DNA from: Nostoc parmelioides FACHB-3921
Lineage (GTDB): Bacteria; Cyanobacteriota; Cyanobacteriia; Cyanobacteriales; Nostocaceae
Assembly (NCBI RefSeq): GCF_014696625.1
Contig: NZ_JACJQL010000064.1
Coordinates: 1 to 33,019 of the forward strand
Direction of reading: 5' to 3'
DNA length: 33,019 nucleotides
Shown: positions 23,057 through 31,100 of the stretch, piece by piece
How positions within the stretch are numbered: position 1 is the first letter of the stretch
Layout: every line of letters starts with the position of its first letter
The notes under the pieces: generated by a model
Told to the model about the DNA's origin: nothing
What the model saw: only the letters and a program-made list of their open reading frames with translations
The model's database searches: none
Program-made: the position numbers and the translations under genes

Positions 23057-23185
23057 AGCAGACATTTTGCACCTAAATACGGGATTCCTGTACAAAATGT
23101 CTGCTATTCTGCACAGCTTATACACGCATTGGAGTGTTATGGCTGTCAAGTAACTTTGACTTTCCACTACAAAATGTCTGCTATT
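23057..23185. repeat. Iteron-like repeats of CAAAATGTCTGCT
   Basis: CAAAATGTCTGCTATT occurs at 23093-23108 and 23170-23185 (77 bp apart). Its 13-bp core is perfectly inverted at 23057-23069, facing the first copy over a 23-bp spacer. A DnaA-box-like TTATACACG lies between the direct copies. Confidence 0.7.
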
Positions 23186-23263
23186 TTGAACGTCGCTTTG
23201 ACCCAAAAACTGGTGTCTAATACATACACTAACTGCACGCAGCCATTTTTTTTAAACTTGCTC

Positions 23264-23293
23264 ATTCTCAATAACTTAGTTTTTATTGAGAAT
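23264..23293. repeat. 11-bp inverted repeat, diverged copy A
   Basis: ATTCTCAATAA (23264-23274) and TTATTGAGAAT (23283-23293), with an 8-bp spacer. The right arm plus the next 36 bases (23283-23329) match 23772-23818 at 35 of 47 positions, so this is an old duplicate of the element at 23752. Confidence 0.55.
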
Positions 23294-23396
23294 ATATAAT
23301 ACTTTTGTGTTGCAACTGTACTTCAAAAAGACCGCTCAATCGATTAACTTCTTCAGTAAGTGAATCTAAAATTTCCTCTGTGAGTTCAGAAGTCAT
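23283..23396 (-). CDS. Possible 37-aa protein or gene remnant
   Basis: A clean minus-strand frame from ATG 23396 to TAA 23283 encodes MTSELTEEILDSLTEEVNRL, then SGLFEVQLQHKSIIYSQ. The composition looks protein-like and helical. Its last 47 bases are similar to the non-coding stretch after the 171-aa gene (23772-23818), so it may be the tail of an old duplicated gene. No ribosome-binding site stands out. Confidence 0.3.
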   Translation of the reverse strand: MTSELTEEILDSLTEEVNRLSGLFEVQLQHKSIIYSQ

Positions 23397-23523
23397 CCTA
23401 TATATTGAGCGTTGACTGAAATAAAAACTTGTTTAACACAAAAACTCTACTAAAAACCTTCAATACCCTAAGCTTAGTGTAGTTTAACCGTAGTTCATAA
23501 GTCTAAACCGACACTAATATTTT

Positions 23524-23574
23524 CGGCCGTCCAAAACATCAAAAACAATGGTTTCTTGTCCCTTTGGCCGTCCA
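23524..23574. repeat. 51-bp direct repeat, copy 1 (GGCCGTCCA ends)
   Basis: Starts CGGCCGTCCAAAACATC and ends TTTGGCCGTCCA. It matches copy 2 (23631-23681) at 49 of 51 positions. Start-to-start distance is 107 bp. Confidence 0.85.
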
Positions 23575-23630
23575 ATAAGTGCCAACCCTACTCACCTGTC
23601 ATGCTCTGCTGACAAATGCCCACCTGTCAA

Positions 23631-23681
23631 CGGCCGTCCAAAACATCAAAAACAGTGGTTTCTTGTCCTTTTGGCCGTCCA
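23631..23681. repeat. 51-bp direct repeat, copy 2 (GGCCGTCCA ends)
   Basis: As copy 1. In this copy ATCAAAAACAGTGG (23645-23658) is the exact inverse of CCACTGTTTTTGAT (23679-23692), so the right side can form a 14-bp-stem hairpin with a 20-base loop. Copy 1 differs in one arm base and lacks the right arm. Confidence 0.85.
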
Positions 23682-23751
23682 CTGTTTTTGATAAAAATCT
23701 TCTGTAACTTTTATCCAGACTCAATTACAGCCACTTTTTTGAGTATTTTTT

Positions 23752-23782
23752 ATTGTCAATAAGACCCCTGCTTATTGACAAT
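23752..23782. repeat. 12-bp perfect inverted repeat, copy B
   Basis: ATTGTCAATAAG (23752-23763) and CTTATTGACAAT (23771-23782) flank ACCCCTG. It lies after the stop of the 171-aa gene (minus). There is no U-tract on either side, so it is more likely an operator or structural hairpin than a terminator. Confidence 0.65.
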
Positions 23783-23831
23783 GCGTAATCATGATGTGTT
23801 GCAATTATGTTTCAAAAATTCTTTCTTGAAT

Positions 23832-24347
23832 TTAACCGTACCCCAACAGATCCATAGCTATTTTGAGTTCTTTTGTAGGTTCCAGTTTCATCAATCCTAA
23901 GTCATCCTCATCAAAATCCTCATCAAAATCTTCATCATCAGAATCGCCATCATCATCAGTTCTTTGAGGCTGACTAGTGCTTGCTACAGTAGTCACTGCA
24001 TCAGCACCACTTTGAGGCTGACTATTGCTTGTCACAGTAGTCGCTGCATTAGCGCCACCAGACACAACTATTGACTGAGGCTCAATTCGAGCAATACGCC
24101 TAATAGTTGCCAGTTTCGCTTCTAGACGTTCAATTGCTGACCAACAAGCTTTCTGTAATTCAGGCTGATTGACTTGACCCTCTAACGCTTCAGCAAGCCA
24201 AAAAGCTGTAATCGCTTCTATGGCAAACTCTGTCGCTGGTCTATTAGAAGGATGCTTCAATAAATAATCAATCACTTTCCCCTCCCATGAATTACTCTTG
24301 CGTTTTATTCTGGGTAACTCAACATAGGAATTGTGTTGTTGACTCAT
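23832..24347 (-). CDS. Hypothetical protein with repeat and acidic tail, divergent from relaxase (171 aa)
   Basis: ATG 24347 is preceded by AGGAG. Residues 1-90 are basic and helical (KRKSNSWEGKVIDYLLKHPS...). Two copies of a 16-residue Ser/Thr/Gln repeat follow (GANAATTVTSNSQPQS and GADAVTTVASTSQPQR), then a highly acidic stretch (DDDGDSDDEDFDEDFDEDD) and a short C-terminal helix. The gene is transcribed away from the MobV relaxase, with the candidate oriT between them. A relaxosome accessory or origin-binding role fits the position and the basic N-terminal half, but no family is recognised. Three AGTATAAA repeats in its promoter region may be its own operators. Confidence 0.6.
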   Translation of the reverse strand: MSQQHNSYVELPRIKRKSNSWEGKVIDYLLKHPSNRPATEFAIEAITAFWLAEALEGQVNQPELQKACWSAIERLEAKLATIRRIARIEPQSIVVSGGANAATTVTSNSQPQSGADAVTTVASTSQPQRTDDDGDSDDEDFDEDFDEDDLGLMKLEPTKELKIAMDLLGYG

Positions 24348-24358
24348 ATCTTCTCCTA

Positions 24359-24413
24359 AGTATAAAAAATGTTTTTAGTATAAAAACAAATCAATATTTG
24401 AGTTGAGTATAAA
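24359..24413. repeat. Three AGTATAAA direct repeats upstream of the 171-aa gene
   Basis: Copies at 24359-24366, 24377-24384 and 24406-24413, just upstream of the minus-strand start at 24347. They could be operator sites or simply AT-rich promoter sequence. Confidence 0.4.
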
Positions 24414-24584
24414 TGTGTCTACTTTAACGATGATAGCGATAATATTGTGTCTAAATGTGGTGTTTTTAGCCGAAAAAATGTCAAGTAACTAGCGTTAGAT
24501 TTCCCCCTAATAGTGCAATTAATGAGTGCTATTGTGGTGTATAACGCCAAAGCATCAAACAAATCCCTAAATGCGCCCCAGAGA

Positions 24585-24748
24585 GCTAAAAACCCTACAC
24601 AGCAGGCTTTTTAGCGGCAGAGGGGGTTTTGTGACCGCCAAATTTCGCGCTGGTTGACTAAGATAATGGTGTACCCACTACACCTTTTTGCCCTGACGGG
24701 TGGCTTGCGCCATTTCTCCCTAACGGTCGAAACAAAAAGGTTACGTGG
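24585..24748. other. Candidate oriT region upstream of the MobV relaxase
   Basis: Two inverted repeats lie before the relaxase start at 24789. The first is GCTAAAAA (24585-24592) with TTTTTAGC (24608-24615). The second is CCACTACACCTTTTTG (24675-24690) with CAAAAAGGTTACGTGG (24733-24748), matching at 13 of 16 positions. MobV-type plasmids carry oriT with an inverted repeat just upstream of mob. The nick site itself could not be identified. Confidence 0.45.
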
Positions 24749-24788
24749 GGTCTGCGACGCAATTACACTCAATCACCCAAAAAGTGGC

Positions 24789-26507
24789 ATGGCTTACGCT
24801 ATTGCACGGATTAAAAAGCTTAAACGCAGTAACTTGGCAGGCAGTGAAGCGCACACCGCCCGTCAGCGAGAAACACCCAACGCTGATCCTGACAAACAAA
24901 ATATCAGATTCATTGGCACTAATAACCCAACACTTTCATTAGATCAGTTGGTAATGGAAAGGATAGGGGAGCAGAAACGGAAGATTCGCCCTGACGCTGT
25001 TTACTGCACGGAAATTTTATTGACTGCCAGCCCCGAATATTTTCGTCCCAACTGCCCAACACAAGCGGGTTACTATGAGCAGGATAAAGTTGACTCCTGG
25101 CTGGCTGCTTCTAAACAATGGTTAGATTCGAGATACGGCGATCGCATTGTCAGGGCAGAATTACATTTAGATGAAGCCACCCCACACATTCACGCTTACT
25201 TTGTCCCCCTTGATGAGAAAGGGCAACTCAGGGCCAAGCACTTCTTCGATGGTCGTCAAAAGATGAGGGAGTTTCAAGATTCCTACTCCGAGGCTACAGA
25301 ACATTTGGGGTTGGAGCGTGGCATTAAGGGCAGTAGGGCGCAACACCAGGACATCAAGGACTTTTACAGCATTGTTAACTCCGGTATAGAACCAGATACC
25401 AGCCTCACCCAGTTGCAATTGCAAGCCAAAGCGGCTGACCGGGATAGGGCGCAAGCCAAAAAACAGCAGATGGAAGCCACAGCAAAGGCTTTGGCTCTTG
25501 AAAATGAACTCAAAGACAAACGCATCAAGGAATTAGAGGCACAATTCGCTTTTTGGCAAGAACAAACAAAACAACTGCGCGACTTAGCCTTGGAAGATGT
25601 CGCCTGGGAGTTGGGGCTAGATTACGAGCGTGAGCGGTGGCGGGGTCACGGACTCATCATTAATATAGATGGCTCAAAGTTCTACGACTTTTCACCCGAA
25701 CAGCAAAAGGGCGGCGGCGGTGCGATTGATTTGGTTATGCACGTTAATCAGTGCAATTTTCGGCAGGCGGTTGTCTGGTTGCATGAGCGTTTTGGTGAAG
25801 CTGGCGTAGAACGTGCAGCGATCGCCCACGCAAAAAAAGCTGCTGCTGACATTATCCAGGCCCAAGCGCGTCCCCAATTCACCCCACCCGTTGAGAATAA
25901 AGCTAACTGGCCTGCCGTTGAACGTTACCTCACCCAACAACGGGGCATCCCCTCTGATTGTTTGCAAATGCTGAAAAACCTGGGGCTACTTTACGCTGAT
26001 GATCAACAAAACGCTGTGTTCGTCATGCGGAATCTTGATGGTCAGCGTAACGGTGCATTTTTACGCGGAACTAGGGGAGAGAACAACACCTTTAAGGGCT
26101 ACCAAAAAGGCACTAAGCGCAGTGATAGCTGGTTTTACTTCGGTTTGGGTGGTCAAGCAACCGATAAAACAGACCATGTTCTGCTGTGTTCTTCTCCCAT
26201 TGAAGCTATTTCCAGAGCCATGCTCGAATACTTTGTTAGGGGCAATGTGCCACCTGAGCGAACCCTGTACATGGCAGTAGATAACATCAACTCTTTGCCT
26301 GTCGAGCGATTACAGAAAGTTCCTAATATACTGGTGACTTTTGGTAAAGACCAATCAACTCATGCGGCCGCACAGCGTGTCTTACAACTACTGCCACAGT
26401 CCCAACAAGTTTTATCCAAAGCGGCGGATTGGAACCAGCAGCTTCTTGAATATGGACGGCAGTTGAGACGACAGCAACAGCAGCAGGATGATGATTTGAG
26501 TCTTTAA
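24789..26507 (+). CDS. MobV-family relaxase fused to primase/TOPRIM-like C-terminal region
   Basis: I place the start at ATG 24789 (572 aa) because MAYAIARIKKLK is the usual MobV N-terminus. Residues about 17-40 (GSEAHTARQRETPNADP) and 126-134 (HLDEATPHIH, the metal-binding motif III) are MobV signatures. The relaxase would nick oriT and pilot the strand in transfer. A coiled coil covers about 205-260. The C-terminal part has a CHC2-like domain (SKFYDFSPEQQKGGGGAIDL...; about 300-345) and a DUF3991/TOPRIM-like region (about 370-540). In the TOPRIM, the usual ExPIDAL and DxD positions read SSPIEA (468-473) and FGKDQST (518-524), so catalytic acids appear replaced. The fusion fits a single protein starting and priming the transferred strand. 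It is the first gene after oriT. Confidence 0.85.
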   Translation: MAYAIARIKKLKRSNLAGSEAHTARQRETPNADPDKQNIRFIGTNNPTLSLDQLVMERIGEQKRKIRPDAVYCTEILLTASPEYFRPNCPTQAGYYEQDKVDSWLAASKQWLDSRYGDRIVRAELHLDEATPHIHAYFVPLDEKGQLRAKHFFDGRQKMREFQDSYSEATEHLGLERGIKGSRAQHQDIKDFYSIVNSGIEPDTSLTQLQLQAKAADRDRAQAKKQQMEATAKALALENELKDKRIKELEAQFAFWQEQTKQLRDLALEDVAWELGLDYERERWRGHGLIINIDGSKFYDFSPEQQKGGGGAIDLVMHVNQCNFRQAVVWLHERFGEAGVERAAIAHAKKAAADIIQAQARPQFTPPVENKANWPAVERYLTQQRGIPSDCLQMLKNLGLLYADDQQNAVFVMRNLDGQRNGAFLRGTRGENNTFKGYQKGTKRSDSWFYFGLGGQATDKTDHVLLCSSPIEAISRAMLEYFVRGNVPPERTLYMAVDNINSLPVERLQKVPNILVTFGKDQSTHAAAQRVLQLLPQSQQVLSKAADWNQQLLEYGRQLRRQQQQQDDDLSL

Positions 26508-26665
26508 ATTTCACAATCGGGATGAAATGAAAATCTGTGCAGAGAGAAGAATCAATTTTTTTTGTCTTTCCTGATGTGAGTGCATAAACCTACAAAATCA
26601 TATCTAATGTAATTACGGTACAGAAAATACCGAAGTTAGTAGTTACTCATTTTTAGGAATCGGAG

Positions 26666-27418
26666 ATGAAACTGATTCAAAAACTCTCCTTTATCTTGGG
26701 AGCAACATTTACATTTAGTGGTACATCCACTGCTATTACAGTTCCAGTATTAAATACATATCAAGCACAATCAAATTATTTTCCTGAGCAGCGAAGGACT
26801 GATTTTCTCTCTACACTACAAACACTTCCAGTTCCTACTACTGCTGAAGACTTTTTCAATCAAGGGAGTTTCCGCTCTTCCATAGGAGACTATACAGGAG
26901 CAATTGAAGATTTTACTCAAGCAATTCGGCTTCAGTCAGACTATACCGATGCTTACTTGTTCCGCAGCAATGTACATCTTTATCTAGAAAATTATGACCA
27001 AGCAGTTGCAGATTCTACGGAAGTCATTCGTTTAGATTCCAACAATGCTCTTGCTTATAATAATCGATGTTATGGACTCGCTCGTGGATTAGGTGATTAT
27101 CAAAAAGCTATTTCTGACTGCAATAAAGCAATTCAACTTGGTGACAATAATCCTGGTGCTGCTGCTTTTTACTCCAGTCGGTGTCTAGCCCGTGCTGGAT
27201 TAGGAGACAAAACAGCATTAGATGATTGCGCTTTTTCCCTAAAGATTGACCCTAATTATATTTATGGATACGAGGATCGAGGGCTTGCTCGCTCTATTTT
27301 AAGAGATAAAAAAGGAGCAATTGCTGATTTGCGAATAGCAGCTAGACTTTTTAAAGAGATAAAAGATACAGTTAGTTTTGAAAGAGTACAGAAGCTAATT
27401 AGAACGCTTGAGCAATAG
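26666..27418 (+). CDS. Secreted TPR protein (250 aa)
   Basis: The start ATG 26666 follows GGAATCGGAG. A signal peptide is visible (MKLIQKLSFILGATFTFSGT...), with cleavage likely after about residue 24. At least four tetratricopeptide repeats follow from about residue 60 to 240 (e.g. SIGDYTGAIEDFTQAIRLQS). It would be a periplasmic or envelope protein-binding scaffold. Its role on the plasmid is unknown, and it does not obviously belong to an operon (158 bp from the relaxase gene). Confidence 0.8.
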   Translation: MKLIQKLSFILGATFTFSGTSTAITVPVLNTYQAQSNYFPEQRRTDFLSTLQTLPVPTTAEDFFNQGSFRSSIGDYTGAIEDFTQAIRLQSDYTDAYLFRSNVHLYLENYDQAVADSTEVIRLDSNNALAYNNRCYGLARGLGDYQKAISDCNKAIQLGDNNPGAAAFYSSRCLARAGLGDKTALDDCAFSLKIDPNYIYGYEDRGLARSILRDKKGAIADLRIAARLFKEIKDTVSFERVQKLIRTLEQ

Positions 27419-28134
27419 CTGAAGTTTTATGGAGCTTTAAGATAGTCGCCGCCTAAATACAACTTCTGCATACAGGTTAGCTATTTCTTGTATTATTCAT
27501 GTAGTTATTGGGTAATCATTTTGATGCCTATTTTTTTCTTTTTCAGTTTTGACCCCAAAAATCTGGCAAAAAAAGATTGCGTACTGTGCGGAAACTCAAA
27601 TTTTTTCAACTGACATGAAATTAACGTCAATTTGACTAGGATTTACCATAGTTTTACCAAGGTTTTAACATAGGTTGACTGCGGTCAAAGTTGCGCCTCC
27701 CATGAAATTGACATGGATCTAACTAGGATTTAACGTCAATCTGACATGAAACTGCCATAGATTTCACATAAAACTGGCATAGCACACTGATATGTTTTAT
27801 TACGGGTTTTTCCTGTACTGAGTTGAGCAATTTATTTTCCCTAAGCGAACCAAATCGGGTTTAAATGCTCTTGTTTGTTCTAAAAAGCCAACACATATCT
27901 GTACTGCTGTCTTGGTACAACAGCAGGCATGGTAGGCAGTTGTCAGTCTAACCCCAAAAAGCGAGATTTTTCATCCAGAGTCTTTCACATCTCATCCGCT
28001 CAACATGAAGCTAGAGATGATGACGGTTTCATTCAGGATAGGTTGGTGAAAATTATCTCACCCAGATACGATCGCTTTTACCTTGGAGCAAGCTGATGGC
28101 ACTGCCCCTGAATTAATCACTCTCAGTCTCAGGT
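27419..28134. other. Intergenic region with degenerate repeats
   Basis: This stretch holds degenerate repeats between 27611 and 27790. ACTAGGATTTA occurs at 27635-27645 and 27722-27732, and AACGTCAAT(T/C)TGAC at 27623-27636 and 27732-27745. GACATGAAA and CATGAAA variants recur, as do short CCATAG and GGCATAG words. A hairpin CTGCTGT/ACAGCAG lies at about 27904-27926. The primase-ATPase gene ends at its right edge. An origin function is possible. Elsewhere nothing clear. Confidence 0.45.
27929..28096 (+). CDS. Doubtful 55-aa open frame
   Basis: A 55-codon ATG-to-TGA frame (MVGSCQSNPKKRDFSSRVFH...) on the plus strand of the otherwise non-coding region. AGCAGG lies close to the start but spacing is poor. 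No motif or family. Listed only because the region has nothing better; it may be chance. Confidence 0.2.
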   Translation: MVGSCQSNPKKRDFSSRVFHISSAQHEARDDDGFIQDRLVKIISPRYDRFYLGAS

Positions 28135-31100
28135 TTATTCCAATGCCTTGAGTTGCTTCACTGCCTGACGCTCTTCTGGGGTCAACTCTTTCCAAACAGC
28201 CGATTTAAACTCACTCGTCCATTCTTCTGTCAGCGTGGCAATCAAGCCCCAACTCTCATCGGCAATACACTCCCTAATCAGTTCTGCATTCGCCCACACA
28301 TTCTTAACTGCATCTTTTTCTGTGATTACCTGCTGCGGTTCATCGGTTGTAGCCTGTGGTTCTTCAGTAGATAATTCTTGTTCTTCATTTTGTTGGCAGT
28401 TATTGTCGGCATCTGTCGGCAAAAGGAGTGAATTTTGTCGGCATCTGTCGGCATCTGTCGGCGGTAAGTCTGAAATGCTGTTTTCTTCAGTGGTTGACGG
28501 CAAGATGTCAGAATTTTGTCGGCGGTTGTCGGCGGTTGTCGGCAAGTTTGTCGGCAAGATGTCGGCACTCTCAACATTAGTATTGGCAATAGTTTCAGCC
28601 ACATTCTCTAAATTTGTCGGCGTTGTCGGCGAAATTATAGATAAATTTTCATCTGGATTTACTACTGGATTCACCACATTTGGGTTGACCAACAGATTTA
28701 GGTCGCCGACATTTTTATCATTGATAATCAACTCATTCCCTTCAAAAACATCCGAAAAATCGCCGACATCGCCGACAAAATTCACCTCGTTTAACTCTAA
28801 CCCAGTATTTACAACTGCTTCAGGCGTTTTACTCATCGCCGACAAATCGCCGACATCCGCCGACATTTTTTGAGCGTCAAGATTCAAAACCACTGAGATA
28901 TCGGGCTTGGGTGTATTTTTAGCAATCGCCGACAAATCGCCGACATTTTTGGTGGCGCTCCATTCTAACTTTGTTCCACTCCCCCTTATCTCCCCATATC
29001 CCATCTCTTTGGCTTTAGTCATTAGTTCTCTAATCTCAAGAGATTTCATCCTTCCCTTAGCGGACTGATGGCGGCCAATCTCCCTAGCGTTTAACCATCC
29101 TTCCTCCCCTAGTGACTGGCGTTTGTGTGACAGATTAATCATGGCGACGATCGCCGACTGTGTTGTTTCCCCGGCAATCTGTAAATGCACTGCCTGAATC
29201 TGGCTTAATAAATGCTCAACAATATCTGCGGCTTGTTTTACCCTGATTACAGGGATAACTGTTGGTGGAGTCCCACAGAATGGATCTGATAACTCATGGA
29301 TGAGATGCAGGTTTAGTGACAGCCTGCCCAACAAGCCTTTACATTTTTTCAGGAACTCTTTTAATGCACCATTGGGCAACCTTGCCGCTTCATACTGCCA
29401 TTTGGTGTCTACCTCACGGAAATATTTATAAGCTTCACCTGTAATGTGATAGGTTTGGGGCTGACAGGAGAGTGTGGCTCTGTAAAGTCCGGTGAGTATT
29501 CCAGTAATATCAATACTTTGGGTGTTTTCATCTGGTAATAGCCGAATAATTTCTGGCAACACTGAGAATGTGAACCTGGGTAGTAGCCCATCGCTGGCCC
29601 CTAATTCAAAATGCTTGTGGAGTATGGTTGGTTGTAATCCCCCCAGCCAAGATGTGTTCGTCCTTTCTACAAAAATATTTTTGGATACCTTGGCTTCACT
29701 GAAACCGTCACCGTCATACAAGCTTAAAAACTCTTGACGGTCATTACCTTGCCCCCGTTTATATTGATTAAATCCCCCGAATAAACCTGATAGCTCGTCC
29801 ACTACATTCAGTATTGAGTTATCCGGGGCTTTGGCAATGTAATCCTTCAATCCTTCCAAAGTTGCCCCAGTTAGGTACATTCTGTTAATTGGTTTGGGCG
29901 GTTCTGGTTGGGGTGTAGATTTATCGGACTGCTCCCAAGCGGCTAAATTTTTCTCGTATTGTTGTGATTCAGACGCAAACCGTTTATTCTCCTCCTTTCT
30001 TAAAGCGTTAAGTGGTTTCTTCACTAAGCTTCTAAAAATGATGGATTTTCCCGAACCAGAATCACCGACTAGGGCATGATTGATAGCGGGGTTTTGATAA
30101 AATTCATTGTGCTTATTGCCAATCAAAACCTGTGCGCCAATCTGGTGAGAGGCGCTAATGACGCTGATGAGCGACATCATTAATGATGTTTGGGGTAGTG
30201 ATTGGTTGATGCCGAACAACATCAAAGCAGTAGCTAATTTTTGTGGTAAAAACTGCCTGATATCTAATTCTAGGTTGGCACAATCAAGAACTTTTTGAAT
30301 ATCTTCTTTGATGAGTTCATCATCTTCACTGGCGCGATATTCAGTTTCTACATCATCAAGGAATCGCTCTAATTTTACCGGGTAATATTTTTTGTTTACC
30401 TCGGTTTTAAAGCGGCTCTTTTGTGATTTTGATGCGCCTGAATTAAGTAAATTGATGTACTCAGTTTTCAGTTCATCGTAGGGAATAAAGGCAGTAGGAT
30501 GAAGGACGACATTATTGATTTTGTTGTCAGGGGAGTCATGGGCGATGACCTCCGGTCGGTGGAGCATCGTCGCCCGTTCATGGCTAGGAATTGTTTCTTT
30601 GCGAACCCATGCTTTGATACATTCAATGATGTAATCTTCACTTAAAGCGGGTTTGGGATTATCACCCGTTGCCGATTTCCAAACCTTGTCCGGTTCGGTA
30701 GCATCATCAGAACCGAGTGGGGGTGAACATTTACAACAGTAGTCGTCAAATATGTCTCTGGGGTTAAGTGAGTAGCGATAACCTTGGGCATCCAAAGTTG
30801 CAGCAGTTCCGATCAGGTCACAGGCTAAAGAGTATGCTTTAGTATTTCTCTCACCCGACCCAGCACCACTATCAATTAACCGTCGATTCTCTTTGCTCAG
30901 GCACAGATATAAAGGACAGCCGTGTTGTAGGTCACGGATACTGGTTGGCAGCAGTCCTTTAAGTGTGGGGGCTGGGGTGGGGATAACTGCCCTTAGCTCA
31001 TCGTAGCTGTAGCGTTTACCTGAGTTGAGGATGATTTTAGTTTGCCCCGATGGTACGTTATTCGGTGCGAAGTGCCAACAGCCAGCCAGCCTCATGACTC

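Larger units (their letters stand above)
22831..23831. other. Repeat-dense non-coding region, candidate replication origin
   Basis: About 1 kb with no gene longer than 37 codons. It contains 13-16-bp repeats CAAAATGTCTGCT(ATT) (23057-23185), a near-consensus DnaA box TTATACACG (23118-23126, 8 of 9) and two hairpin-forming copies of TTATTGA-type inverted repeats (23264-23293, 23752-23782). It also has a 51-bp direct repeat (23524-23574, 23631-23681) with GGCCGTCCA at both ends of each copy. Arrays of this kind plus a DnaA-like box are typical of iteron origins. The part 22831-23050 and 23400-23520 show nothing else clear. Confidence 0.5.

Noticed and set aside
23118..23126. DnaA box as a feature of its own
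   Set aside because: TTATACACG has one mismatch and occurs once, so it is only noted as part of the candidate origin.
23524..23681. CRISPR array
   Set aside because: Only two copies of a 51-bp repeat, no regular spacers and no cas genes. The TGTCGGC array was rejected as CRISPR for the same reasons (units far too short).
24654..24788. 45-codon N-terminal extension of the relaxase
   Set aside because: MobV proteins start at MAYAIARI; the extension covers the inverted repeats of the candidate oriT.
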